A stretch of DNA of 51,261 nucleotides from Lachnospiraceae bacterium (GTDB lineage Bacteria; Bacillota; Clostridia; Oscillospirales; Ruminococcaceae), in NCBI GenBank assembly GCA_023664705.1, contig JAMPFE010000015.1, positions 1 through 51,261 on the forward strand. The letters are read 5' to 3'. Below the pieces are notes generated by a model. The model did no database searches. It saw nothing but the letters and a program-made list of their open reading frames with translations, and was not told the DNA's origin. Positions 15,543 to 24,333 of the stretch are shown piece after piece. How positions within the stretch are numbered: position 1 is the first letter of the stretch; every line of letters begins with the position of its first letter. The position numbers and the translations under genes are program-made.

Positions 15543-15543
15543 T

Positions 15544-17880
15544 ATGGACAAAAATTTACTGCTCGCCCGTTCAAATCTCCGCAAGGCAAAGGGACAGACC
15601 GCCGCGATAGTGGTGCTCGTTCTGCTCGCCTCGATGATGATGAATTTGTGGCTGATGCTCGGCTTGGACTACAAGAAAAACTTCGACCGCACCTACGACA
15701 GACTGAACGACGGACACGTCAACATCGCGGCCGCGGGCGCCGGCGAGCTCGAGGATTTCGCCGAAAAGCTGCTGAACGAACGCGGCGACGTAACGGAGTT
15801 CTGCTTCGCCGAAACGCATATCGGGAACGGCTCGTTCGATTACAACGGCGGCGAGATAAACACCAATTTCATTTTCCTCGACAAGGAAACGGCGCTCTCC
15901 CGCAAGGTCGGCAGGATCGAGATAACCGAGGACAGCGGCAAAAGCGGTCTTTATCTTCCGCTGCTCTACAGCGTGAGCTACGCCGTGGGCGACGAAATAG
16001 CGCTGAAGCTCGGCAACGAAACGCTTAAATACACGGTCTGCGGCTTCACGAACAGCGCGAGCGTCGGCTCGCACAACTGCGTGATGTGCGCTATGGTGCT
16101 GTCGGAGGACGAATACGGCAAGCTTTCCGATAAGCTCGCGACAATGCCCGCGACGCTCATCTCCCTCCGCCTTGACGACGTATCGAAAAGCGAAAGCGCG
16201 GAAACGGAGATAAAGGACGCTTTGCTGGAGGAGTTTCCGAACGCGTCCATAGGCAGCAATTCCTATGCCACTCTGGTAGTTTCGAGATACATCTCGCAGA
16301 CCATCTGCGCGGCGATTTTGAGCGCCATGGCGCTGCTGATAACGCTCATCGCTGTGGTCGTCATCTCCTCGAACGTAATGAACTACGTGCAGGAAAATAT
16401 GCAGAACCTCGGCGCGCTCAAGGCGATAGGCTACAAGTCCTCGCAGCTCATTTCCGCGCAGATAACGCAGTTTTCGCTCATAGCGCTCGTCACCTCCGCG
16501 GTCGGCACAGCGCTCTCCTATCTGATATTCCCCTCGCTGAACGATATGATGATATCCCAGACGGGTATCCCGTATGAGGTGAGATTTCTGCCGCTGCCGT
16601 GCGTGATAACGCTTGTTTTCATGACGGGAGTCATCGCGGCTGCCGTGTATCTCTCCGCAAAGAGAATACGCAAAATAGAGCCGATAATGGCGCTCCGCAA
16701 CGGCGTCCGGACGCACAGCTTCAAGAAAAACCGCGTTCCGCTCGACAAAACGGGCGCTCCGCTGAATTTCGCGCTGGCGCTGAAAAACGTGCTCTCCGAG
16801 AAGAAGCGGAACATCACGGTCGCTGTGACCATGCTCGTTCTGTCGCTCGTCATCGTGTTCTCGGGCGTAATGCTTGAAAATTTCGTCATCAACCAGCAGA
16901 GCTTCATCGATATCATAGTCGGGGTGTCCGCCGATTCTTGCATAGGCGTGGCTCCCTCCGCCGATGAAGAGCTCCGCACGGCTCTCGAGAACGACGAGCG
17001 CACGGAGAAATTCTATCTCTACACCACCGACACCTATGTCACAGCCAACGGCGGCGCGTCGCTCATGGCGAGCGTCTGCGACGACTGCTCGAAGATCGGC
17101 AACCAAAACGCCGTCGTCGAGGGACGCTTCCCGAAATTCGACAACGAGGTCGCCGTCGCCATAAAATACGCCCGCGAGGAGGGCGTCAAGGTCGGCGACG
17201 AAATATCGCTCAAGGCCGCCGCAAACGAGGAAAAATACATCGTCTCGGGCTTCACGCAGCTCTCCAACAACCTCGGCAAGGACTGCCTCCTGACGCGCGA
17301 GGGCATGGAGCGCATTTCCGAGATGAAAAACTTCAACTACTATGTCGACGTAAAGGACGGCGTAGACGTTGATAAATTCAACGAGGACGTGACCGAGGGA
17401 TTTTCGGATAAAGTAAGCATGATGGTAAATCAAAAGGCTATCCTCGACGGTTCGGGGCAGGTTTACATCTCGCTGGTAACGATGATAGTTATCGCGGTGC
17501 TTATCCTGAGCGCGGTCATAGTTCTGTTCGTGCTGTATCTTCTTGTGCGCACCATGCTCGCCTCCAAAAAGCGCGACTACGGCATTTACAAGGCGCTCGG
17601 CTTTACGACGGGGCAGCTCGTTCTGCAAACGGCGTACTCGTTCATGCCCGCGCTCACGGTATCTGCGGCGGTCGGGATAATCCTCGGCTCGTTCGTGATA
17701 AACCCGCTGCTGGCGCTATTCCTCGGCGGTATCGGCATCGTAAAATGCACGTTCTCCGTTCCGATAGTGTTCAACGTTATCGCGGGCGCGGGGCTCATAC
17801 TGTTCGCGTTCGGCGCGGCATGCCTGCTGTCGAGCCGCATAAAGAAGATAGCCCCCCGGGAGCTTCTCGCGGGAGAATAA
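15544..17880 (+). CDS. ABC exporter permease with two FtsX domains
   Basis: A 778-residue membrane protein with two FtsX-like units. A first helix (about 18-40) is followed by a large extracytoplasmic domain (45-250), three helices (about 255-370), then helix 5 (about 420-440), a second extracytoplasmic domain (445-635) and three final helices (640-665, 690-720, 735-768). This eight-helix, two-loop layout is the MacB/SalY type and differs from the ten-helix BceB. It works with the ATPase one base upstream and is likely controlled by the kinase/regulator pair. The gene ends before a terminator at 17899. Confidence 0.93.
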   Translation: MDKNLLLARSNLRKAKGQTAAIVVLVLLASMMMNLWLMLGLDYKKNFDRTYDRLNDGHVNIAAAGAGELEDFAEKLLNERGDVTEFCFAETHIGNGSFDYNGGEINTNFIFLDKETALSRKVGRIEITEDSGKSGLYLPLLYSVSYAVGDEIALKLGNETLKYTVCGFTNSASVGSHNCVMCAMVLSEDEYGKLSDKLATMPATLISLRLDDVSKSESAETEIKDALLEEFPNASIGSNSYATLVVSRYISQTICAAILSAMALLITLIAVVVISSNVMNYVQENMQNLGALKAIGYKSSQLISAQITQFSLIALVTSAVGTALSYLIFPSLNDMMISQTGIPYEVRFLPLPCVITLVFMTGVIAAAVYLSAKRIRKIEPIMALRNGVRTHSFKKNRVPLDKTGAPLNFALALKNVLSEKKRNITVAVTMLVLSLVIVFSGVMLENFVINQQSFIDIIVGVSADSCIGVAPSADEELRTALENDERTEKFYLYTTDTYVTANGGASLMASVCDDCSKIGNQNAVVEGRFPKFDNEVAVAIKYAREEGVKVGDEISLKAAANEEKYIVSGFTQLSNNLGKDCLLTREGMERISEMKNFNYYVDVKDGVDVDKFNEDVTEGFSDKVSMMVNQKAILDGSGQVYISLVTMIVIAVLILSAVIVLFVLYLLVRTMLASKKRDYGIYKALGFTTGQLVLQTAYSFMPALTVSAAVGIILGSFVINPLLALFLGGIGIVKCTFSVPIVFNVIAGAGLILFAFGAACLLSSRIKKIAPRELLAGE

Positions 17881-17898
17881 ACCCTTATCAACTGCATA

Positions 17899-17935
17899 AA
17901 AAAGCCTTGGCGTAAATTTTACGTCAAGGCTTTTC
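17899..17935. terminator. Convergent terminator, exporter operon and pyk
   Basis: AAGCCTTGGCGTAAA pairs with TTTACGTCAAGGCTT (one G-T wobble) and is flanked by A-runs and T-runs on both sides. It lies between the exporter stop (17880) and the pyk stop (17937) and suits both directions. Confidence 0.85.
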
Positions 17936-17936
17936 C

Positions 17937-19706
17937 TTATCCGCCCGCGCCCGCGGAAACTATCCCCCTGTCCGCGTCCAAGGTAACGGTCGTGCCGCTC
18001 CGCAGGACAGCCGCGGCGTTCTCCGCGCCGACGATAACGGGAATATCCAGCGCCATTCCGACAACGGCGGCATGGGAGTCCTCGCCGCTCTCCTCGGTGA
18101 CGATGCCCGCGGCGGTTTTCAGCAGCGGCAGCACCCTGTTTGAGGTCCTGCGGATAACGAGTATCTGCCCCGCCTCAAACCTCCCGAGAGCCTCCTCCTC
18201 GGTCTGCGCCACGCACACGGGCGCGGTCACGGAGCCCTTTGTAACGCCCGTCCCCTTCACGAGCACGTCTCCGACGATATGCACTTTCATAAGGTTGGTA
18301 GTCCCCGAGACCCCCAGCGGAACGCCCGCCGTGATAACGGTAAGGTCGCCGCTTTTCAGCAGCCCCGCCCCGACGGCTTTCTCGACGGCGTGATAAATGA
18401 GGTCGTCGGTGTTCGTCATCATCTCCTCCGCCATAAGCGGAACAACACCCCACGAAAGCGCGGACTGCCGCCAAACGACCTCGCTCGTCGTGCAGGAGAT
18501 TATCGGGCACTCGGGACGATAGCGCGAGATCATTCGCGCCGTCGCGCCCGTTTTTGTAACGGTGATTATCGCGGTCGCGCCGAGGTCCATAGCCGCGCTC
18601 ACGGTAGCATGCGATATCGCCGCCGAAACGTTCACGCGGTCGCGCGTTTCCTGCTTGTAAAATCGCCTTTTGTAGTCGATAGCCTTCTCGGTGGTCTCCG
18701 CGATGAGCGCCATGGTCTTTACCGCCTCGACGGGGTGCTCGCCTGCGGCGGTCTCCCCCGACAGCATGATAGCGCTCGTGCCGTCGTATATCGCGTTTGC
18801 CACGTCGGTAGTCTCCGCGCGCGTCGGGCGCGGATTGTGCATCATGCTCTCGAGCATCTGCGTCGCCGTAATGACCTGCTTGTTGGCGTTGTAGCCCTTT
18901 TTGATGAGCATTTTCTGTATCCGCGGTATCTCCTCGAACGGTATCTCGACGCCCATATCGCCGCGCGCGACCATAATGCCGTCCGAAACGCGCAGAATAT
19001 CGTCGATGTTCCTCACGCCCCCGCCGTTCTCTATCTTGGCGATAATGCGTATGTCGCCGCGCCCCTCCTCCTCGAGAATTTTTCTCACGGCAAGCACGTC
19101 CTCGGGGCAGGTGACGAACGAAGCCGCGACGAAATCAAAGCCTTCCCGCGCGGCGAAGCGTATATCGGCAATATCGGTGTCCGACAGATACGGCATCGAC
19201 AGCCTCACGTCGGGGATATTCACGCCCTTGTTGTCCGACAGCGCCCCGCCGTTCAGCACCGTGCAGATAATATCTGCGGTTCCGTCGGCGCCGCGGACGA
19301 TATCCGAGCAGCGCACGGAAACGTTGCCGTCGTCGATGAGGATACGCGCGCCGATCCCTATATCGTTCGGCAGCCCTTTATACGAAACGGAAACGCGCTC
19401 GTTATCGCCCTCGACCTCCGCGGTAGTCAGCGTGAACGTATCCCCCGCCTTTATCTCAACGCGCCTGCCGCCCCCGAATTTCCCGAGCCGCACCTCGGGA
19501 CCTTTTGTGTCAAGCAGCGTCGCGACGGGTTTCCCGAGCTCCCTCGCAACGCGCGTCACTTGGTCGTGCGCAGCCTTGTGGCTCTCGTGAGTGCCGTGGG
19601 AAAAATTCTGCCGCGCGACATCCATGCCGCTCTCGATAAGCAGCCGCAGCACCTCGTCGGACTGCGTCGCGGGACCCAGCGTGCATACGATTTTGGTTCT
19701 TCTCAT
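17937..19706 (-). CDS. pyk: Pyruvate kinase with C-terminal PEP-utiliser domain
   Basis: A 589-residue glycolytic enzyme converting PEP and ADP to pyruvate and ATP. Start MRRTKIVCTLGPATQ; active-site region IIAKIENGGGVRNIDDIL and MVARGDMGVE; cation and substrate motif TATQMLESM; allosteric domain after about 350. Residues about 505-589 form the extra phosphohistidine-like domain (GILVIRRTSN-type start, EESGEDSHAAVVGMALDIPVIVG) found in Bacillus-type enzymes, and the length matches those (about 587). The ATG at 19706 has AAGGAG 9 nt upstream. A 45-codon upstream extension in the same frame has no support. Confidence 0.97.
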   Translation of the reverse strand: MRRTKIVCTLGPATQSDEVLRLLIESGMDVARQNFSHGTHESHKAAHDQVTRVARELGKPVATLLDTKGPEVRLGKFGGGRRVEIKAGDTFTLTTAEVEGDNERVSVSYKGLPNDIGIGARILIDDGNVSVRCSDIVRGADGTADIICTVLNGGALSDNKGVNIPDVRLSMPYLSDTDIADIRFAAREGFDFVAASFVTCPEDVLAVRKILEEEGRGDIRIIAKIENGGGVRNIDDILRVSDGIMVARGDMGVEIPFEEIPRIQKMLIKKGYNANKQVITATQMLESMMHNPRPTRAETTDVANAIYDGTSAIMLSGETAAGEHPVEAVKTMALIAETTEKAIDYKRRFYKQETRDRVNVSAAISHATVSAAMDLGATAIITVTKTGATARMISRYRPECPIISCTTSEVVWRQSALSWGVVPLMAEEMMTNTDDLIYHAVEKAVGAGLLKSGDLTVITAGVPLGVSGTTNLMKVHIVGDVLVKGTGVTKGSVTAPVCVAQTEEEALGRFEAGQILVIRRTSNRVLPLLKTAAGIVTEESGEDSHAAVVGMALDIPVIVGAENAAAVLRSGTTVTLDADRGIVSAGAGG

Positions 19707-19913
19707 TGATAAAGCGCTCCTTCCCGAATTTGCGGTAATTTTGACCGCCCGTTTTTCGGCAGCAAGGAAAATATTGCCGTTAAAAATTTGGCAATCGAAA
19801 AAAAACGTCACACAAAGCCCTTGACTGCGCCGAATATTCATATTATACGCCGAAACCGAGAATTTTTTTCATAAAATATGTTGAAAACCTCGGAAATTTG
19901 TGATATAATTATT

Positions 19914-19919
19914 ATGTGT
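19914..19919 (+). promoter_or_regulatory. Possible extended -10 of the ten-gene run
   Basis: TGATATAAT (TATAAT at 19914-19919) lies 58 bp before the ATG at 19977. No -35 box is recognisable at the right distance. The rest of 19707-19976 holds only the two divergent leader regions. Confidence 0.4.
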
Positions 19920-19976
19920 CAAACTGTCTAAAAAATAACGAAAAATACAAGACGTAAAACGGGAGGGGGTTCGCAT

Positions 19977-20627
19977 ATGGACTGCGCGCTGTGGCTGAAC
20001 AGGCGGAAAATACATTCCGCCGCCGAAATAGCCCAAGAGCCCGATATAGCCTCGCTGCGCGGTTACTTCCTCGCGGGGAGCCTCCTGCCGTGGCTGCGGG
20101 AGCACGGCGGCGTCCGTTACGCGAAGAAGCTGGCGAAAATTTCCCCCGACGACCCCGAGCTGAACGAAAAGCTCGCGGCGATATTCGGCGGCTCCGCGGA
20201 GGGCAAGCGCTTCGGAGAGGGCGCTCCCGCCGCTCCCAACACGGGGTTTTGCGGCAGCTATGCGCCGTGCTTATTCGGCTCGTTCGGCTATCCTACGGGC
20301 TCTTTCGGCGGCTCGTTCCGCTTCGGCAGCGGCATGCACGAATGGGAATGGGAGTGGCTTTTCGAGCTCTACAAAAGCGGCTCGTTCACCCTCGGCAGCT
20401 TTTCGGGCTTTAACGCGCTGAGCTCCGAGCGCCTGTTCGCGGCGCTCCGCTCGGGCAGCTTCGCATTCGGCTCGTTCCGTTTCGGCAGCTTTCCGACGGA
20501 CCTCGGCAGCCTTTACGCGCCGTTCGCGTTTGACCCCGCCGCGCTCGACGAATACGACAGGATAATGCTCGAAACGCTGATGCTCTGTCCGCTCGACCGC
20601 TTCGGCTACGGAATACACAATATCTGA
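19977..20627 (+). CDS. GSF-repeat protein, function unknown
   Basis: A 216-residue protein not assigned to a family. Residues 1-66 look like a small helical domain (AAEIAQEPDIASLRGYFLAGSLLPWLREHGG). From about 88 the chain is dominated by the tripeptide Gly-Ser-Phe, often as GSFxxGSF (e.g. FGSFGYPTGSFGGSFRFGS and SGSFAFGSFRFGSF), broken by a Trp-rich stretch (HEWEWEWLFELY) and a helix. There is no signal peptide. The repeats could form a beta-solenoid or an aggregation-prone surface. GGGAGGGGG lies 9 nt before the ATG. It heads a run of ten co-directional genes. Confidence 0.7.
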   Translation: MDCALWLNRRKIHSAAEIAQEPDIASLRGYFLAGSLLPWLREHGGVRYAKKLAKISPDDPELNEKLAAIFGGSAEGKRFGEGAPAAPNTGFCGSYAPCLFGSFGYPTGSFGGSFRFGSGMHEWEWEWLFELYKSGSFTLGSFSGFNALSSERLFAALRSGSFAFGSFRFGSFPTDLGSLYAPFAFDPAALDEYDRIMLETLMLCPLDRFGYGIHNI

Positions 20628-20645
20628 ATTTGCTTGGTGATACAT

Positions 20646-21341
20646 ATGAAACACATTGTTGCTTTTGTGCTTCTCGGGATAGTGACTTACGCGGGAATAT
20701 CTTTCGCCGCCTCGGGCATACGGATCGCTGCGGAGAGCAGCCGCACGCCCATCGCGCTTACGGGCGTTCCGCAGAACGAATATATCGCGGGGATGTCGGT
20801 CGGCGCAAAGCTCGACAGGCAGTTCGGGAAAATAGGCCGGACAGCGGTTCGGCAAGAATTTCTCGGTTTCGAATTCGGCGAGCCCCTCGCGCAGTATTAT
20901 TACGTGATACCCGCAGGGAAGATCACCAAGCCGCAGGAGCAGTATTATATGCTTGTATGCGCGAGCGGAGACAGCGCGGCGGCGCTCGACGGGCTGTTTT
21001 CCGAGGAGCTGTCTGCGGTCGGGGAGGGCGCTCCCCTCGAGTGCAGCGGCGTGCTCGTGGAAATGAACCCGAACGACGTCGAGACCTTTATGCTGTTCCT
21101 GACAAATAACGCGCAGCTCATCAAAAGCGAGGAGCTCGTGGACCTCGTCGGAGACCCCTCTCTCACCATGCCCACGACCACAAACGCCTACAACCACATA
21201 TGCCGCTATGTTTTCTACGTGCACAGCAGCAGCAGCGGCGAGGCGCTGCCGATAATAATAGGCGCGGCGCTCACGCTCGTCGGGGCGGGCGGCATCGCCC
21301 TTGTCGCGGTAAAGCTCCACCGCGAGAAAACGGGCTATTAA
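20646..21341 (+). CDS. Small membrane protein, two-helix type, unknown function
   Basis: A 231-residue protein with one membrane helix at each end (about 3-22 and 200-222) and an extracytoplasmic or cytoplasmic domain of about 175 residues between them; it ends in a short basic tail (KLHREKTGY). The same topology recurs in the next gene, which may be a distant paralogue. The ATG at 20646 is preceded by only a weak GGTG; in-frame TTG and GTG codons 9-12 bp upstream are alternative starts. No enzyme motif is visible. Confidence 0.7.
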   Translation: MKHIVAFVLLGIVTYAGISFAASGIRIAAESSRTPIALTGVPQNEYIAGMSVGAKLDRQFGKIGRTAVRQEFLGFEFGEPLAQYYYVIPAGKITKPQEQYYMLVCASGDSAAALDGLFSEELSAVGEGAPLECSGVLVEMNPNDVETFMLFLTNNAQLIKSEELVDLVGDPSLTMPTTTNAYNHICRYVFYVHSSSSGEALPIIIGAALTLVGAGGIALVAVKLHREKTGY

Positions 21342-21394
21342 ACTCGTAAAAAACGCGTTTCGCGTATTTTATATCATTTCGGGAGAAAAAAGCT

Positions 21395-22036
21395 ATGAAA
21401 TTTGTAAGGTTTTTGATAATTTTTGTAATGCTGGCGTTTCTCGGCATCGCATTGCTCGTCGCCACCATTAAGGACAAGGCGGAGCTCGCCAAGCCGCGCG
21501 GCGACCTCGAAACGATGAAGGCAAGCGATTTCTACAACGGGCGCTTCGTCGAGGGCGAGATATACGACATCTGGGACAACTATGCGTATCTGGAGGAGTC
21601 CGACACGATCTTCGGCATATCCTACAACACCAAAACCACCGCGCAGTATTACGCGATGCCGCTGCCGTCGTCATACGACGAGGAGGAGCTGAAATTCGTC
21701 GCGCTCTCGATAAGGGACGCCGCGACGCAGAAAACCGCGAACCGTGTCGTCGAGGAGACCGCGGATTATCTGGACGGCAAGGAGCTGCCCGAATGGACGA
21801 CGCTTAACGTCACGGGCAAGGTGACAAAGCTCTCGGGCGAGGGGCTTGGCTTGTTCCGCAGCTATATAAGCAAAATGGGCGGCGGCGAGGAAAATATCGT
21901 CGCGTATGTGATAAATGTCGGCAACGACGGGGGCGGCTCCACGGGCGTGATGATACTCGCGATAGTTCTCACGGTCATAGGTCTCGGCGGCTCGGTGTTC
22001 CTCATTATCCGCAGAGTGCTCGCGGGCAGCTATTGA
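21395..22036 (+). CDS. Small membrane protein, two-helix type, unknown function
   Basis: A 213-residue protein with an N-terminal helix (about 4-23), a central domain rich in Tyr and acidic residues (FVEGEIYDIWDNYAYLEE, TTAQYYAMPLP), and a C-terminal helix (about 185-207) with a basic end. It shares topology and the motif AQYYxxPxP with the preceding gene, which suggests an old duplication. GGGAG lies 10 nt before the ATG. The following gene starts 4 bp after its stop. Confidence 0.7.
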   Translation: MKFVRFLIIFVMLAFLGIALLVATIKDKAELAKPRGDLETMKASDFYNGRFVEGEIYDIWDNYAYLEESDTIFGISYNTKTTAQYYAMPLPSSYDEEELKFVALSIRDAATQKTANRVVEETADYLDGKELPEWTTLNVTGKVTKLSGEGLGLFRSYISKMGGGEENIVAYVINVGNDGGGSTGVMILAIVLTVIGLGGSVFLIIRRVLAGSY

Positions 22037-22040
22037 CATC

Positions 22041-22868
22041 GTGAACGCGATACACATCGCGAGCTCCGCGCCCGCGTTCGCCAAGGGAAAGACCGAGCTA
22101 GCCGCGGAGGATTTCGATTTATACTGCACGGCGCTCTCGGCGCTCTGCTGGAGAAAATTCAACGGCGAAATAACGCTCTGCTGCGACAGCCGCTATGCCG
22201 AATATTACCGCAGGATAGGCTTTTCGGACGTCTGGAACGATATAAAGATCTGCGTCGCCGACGACCTCGAGGGCATCGACCCCTTGATGTTCTGGGCGGG
22301 CGGAAAGCTGCTCGCGCTGCGCGAGGTCAGCGCCCCCGTGGTGATGCTGGACACGGATTTCATCGTTTGGAAAACTCTGGAATTCGGCAGCGAGCTGATA
22401 GCCGCCCACCGCGAGGACGTCTCCGACGGCATCTATCCGCCGCTCGGCTTTTTCAACGTCGGGCAGCACGTTATCCCCGACTTCCGCGAGGACGTTCTGC
22501 CGCTTAACACGGCGTTTCTGTACGTTCCCGACAACGATTTCAAGGAGTTCTACACAAGTCAGGCTATCGCGTTTATGAAGTCGGCAGCCAAGTGCGGCGA
22601 CTATCTGAAATATATGGTTTTCGCGGAGCAGCGCCTCGCCGCGATGTGCGCCGATTACACGGGAACGCCCGTGAAAACCCTCCTCGACAAGGACAGCCTG
22701 TTCTACCCGCAGGGCGATTTTACGCACCTTTGGGGCGCCAAGCAGGCTATGCGCGACCACCCCGAGCTCCGCGCGGATTTCCTGTCGCGCTGCCGAAGCA
22801 GGCTGCTCTCGGAGTTCCCCGACTACGTGTATATTGTCGACGTTATTGACGGCTTAAAAAGTGAATAA
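22041..22868 (+). CDS. Glycosyltransferase-like protein with DxD motif
   Basis: A 275-residue soluble protein starting with GTG 4 bp after the previous stop; no clear ribosome binding site, so translational coupling is likely. It reads like a GT-A fold: an N-terminal nucleotide-binding half (HIASSAPAFAKGK, GEITLCCDSRYAEYYRRIG), then VVMLDTDFIV, a DxD-type metal site at about residue 106, GFFNVG, PLNTAFLYV in the acceptor region and LLDKDSLFYPQGDFTHLWGAK near the C-terminus. Donor and acceptor are unknown. It sits among membrane-protein and ABC genes. Confidence 0.65.
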   Translation: MNAIHIASSAPAFAKGKTELAAEDFDLYCTALSALCWRKFNGEITLCCDSRYAEYYRRIGFSDVWNDIKICVADDLEGIDPLMFWAGGKLLALREVSAPVVMLDTDFIVWKTLEFGSELIAAHREDVSDGIYPPLGFFNVGQHVIPDFREDVLPLNTAFLYVPDNDFKEFYTSQAIAFMKSAAKCGDYLKYMVFAEQRLAAMCADYTGTPVKTLLDKDSLFYPQGDFTHLWGAKQAMRDHPELRADFLSRCRSRLLSEFPDYVYIVDVIDGLKSE

Positions 22869-22924
22869 TCAAGGCATTTTCCGACCAAAATAGTAGTAAT
22901 TTTCTGTTTCGGGAGGAATTTTCA

Positions 22925-23587
22925 ATGATACATGTACGTGAGCTGCAAAAATACTACACGGTCGGCGCGAACACGATAAAGGCGCTGGACGGCGTTTCTC
23001 TGGACATCGCCGACGGGGAATACGTGACCGTCGTCGGAACGTCGGGCTCGGGGAAATCCACGCTGATGAATATCCTCGGCTGCCTCGACGCGCCCACCTC
23101 GGGCAGCTATCTGCTCGACGGGGAGGACGTCGCGGCGCTCTCCGACAACACCCTGTCCGATATCCGCAGCCTGAAGATAGGCTTTATCTTTCAGAGCTTT
23201 AATCTGATACAGGGGCTCACGGCGCTCGAGAACGTCGAGCTGCCGCTTTTGTACCGAAAGGTGCCGAAAAAACGCCGCGGCGAGATAGCCATGCGTGCGC
23301 TTGAAAGCGTAAAGCTCTCCGACAGAGCCCTGCACCGCCCCACGGAATTGTCGGGCGGTCAGCAGCAGCGCGTCGCCATAGCGCGTGCCATCGCCGCCGA
23401 CCCCGCCATGATACTCGCCGACGAGCCCTGCGGGAACCTCGACAGCCGCTCGGGCAGCGAGGTGCTGGATATCCTCTCGGAGCTCAGCCGCAGAGGGAAA
23501 ACGGTCGTGATGATAACTCACAACGAGGACACCGCGCGCAAAGCCCAGCGGCTCGTGAGAATATCCGACGGCAGAATTTTGCAGTAA
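22925..23587 (+). CDS. ABC ATPase of the MacB/LolD class, no adjacent permease
   Basis: A 220-residue ATPase with all motifs intact: Walker A GTSGSGKST, Q-loop FIFQSFNLI, signature LSGGQQQRVAIARAI, Walker B MILADEPCGNLDS (Cys where Thr is usual), His switch VMITHNED. Such proteins pair with FtsX-type permeases, but none is next to it; the closest is at 15544. GGGAGG lies 7 nt before the ATG. It may work with one of the small membrane proteins upstream or with a distant permease. Confidence 0.92.
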   Translation: MIHVRELQKYYTVGANTIKALDGVSLDIADGEYVTVVGTSGSGKSTLMNILGCLDAPTSGSYLLDGEDVAALSDNTLSDIRSLKIGFIFQSFNLIQGLTALENVELPLLYRKVPKKRRGEIAMRALESVKLSDRALHRPTELSGGQQQRVAIARAIAADPAMILADEPCGNLDSRSGSEVLDILSELSRRGKTVVMITHNEDTARKAQRLVRISDGRILQ

Positions 23588-23610
23588 AATAAAGTTAAGG
23601 AGCTGATAAA

Positions 23611-24324
23611 ATGACCCTGCAGGAGATAATCGACGACAGCAAACGGATAGTGTTTTTCGGCGGAGCGGGCGTCTCCACCGAGAGCGGCATCCCCGATTTC
23701 CGCAGCGTGGACGGCTTGTACAACCAGAAGTACAAGTACCCTCCCGAGCAGATAATAAGCCACACGTTTTTCACACGCGATCCCGAGGAATTTTATCGGT
23801 TTTACCGCGATAAAATGATATTCCCCGACGCCAAGCCCAACGCCGCGCATTTAAAGCTCGCCGAGCTCGAGCGCGCGGGCAAGCTCTCTTCGGTGATAAC
23901 GCAGAACATCGACGGGCTTCATCAAGCCGCGGGCAGCAAAAACGTCATCGAGCTGCACGGCAGCGTTCACCGCAACTTCTGCTCGAAATGCGGAAAATTT
24001 TATCCCCTCTCGGCAGTGACGGACAGCGCGGGCGTTCCCGAGTGCGACTGCGGCGGACGGATAAAGCCCGACGTGGTGCTCTACGAGGAGAGCCTTAAAA
24101 CGGAGGACATCGAAAACGCCGTCTCGGAGATAGCGGCGGCGGACACGCTGATAATCGGCGGCACGTCGCTCGTCGTGTACCCCGCGGCGGGCTTCGTGAA
24201 TTATTTCACGGGAAAGCACCTTGCCGTCATCAACAAATCCCCCACCAACGCCGACAAAAACGCGGAGCTCGTCGTCGCCGAGAGCATCGGCGGGGTCCTC
24301 GGCAAAATCACGGTGAATAGTTAA
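23611..24324 (+). CDS. cobB: NAD-dependent protein deacylase, sirtuin
   Basis: A 237-residue Sir2 enzyme that removes acetyl or other acyl groups from protein lysines using NAD. Motifs: GAGVSTESGIPDFRS (NAD pocket), TQNIDGLH with the Asn-Ile-Asp triad, the catalytic His in ELHG, a zinc site CSKC ... CDCGG (four Cys), GTSLVVYPAA, and INKSPT. Length is typical for bacterial sirtuins. AAGGAG precedes the ATG. Confidence 0.95.
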   Translation: MTLQEIIDDSKRIVFFGGAGVSTESGIPDFRSVDGLYNQKYKYPPEQIISHTFFTRDPEEFYRFYRDKMIFPDAKPNAAHLKLAELERAGKLSSVITQNIDGLHQAAGSKNVIELHGSVHRNFCSKCGKFYPLSAVTDSAGVPECDCGGRIKPDVVLYEESLKTEDIENAVSEIAAADTLIIGGTSLVVYPAAGFVNYFTGKHLAVINKSPTNADKNAELVVAESIGGVLGKITVNS

Positions 24325-24333
24325 GGAGAGTTT

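Noticed and set aside
15571..17628. 685-codon ORF antisense to the exporter permease
   Set aside because: Composition is Arg/His-rich with no domain; it is a frame shadow of the FtsX permease.
18279..19709. 476-codon plus-strand ORF within pyk
   Set aside because: Antisense to a clearly conserved pyruvate kinase and His/Arg-rich without domains.
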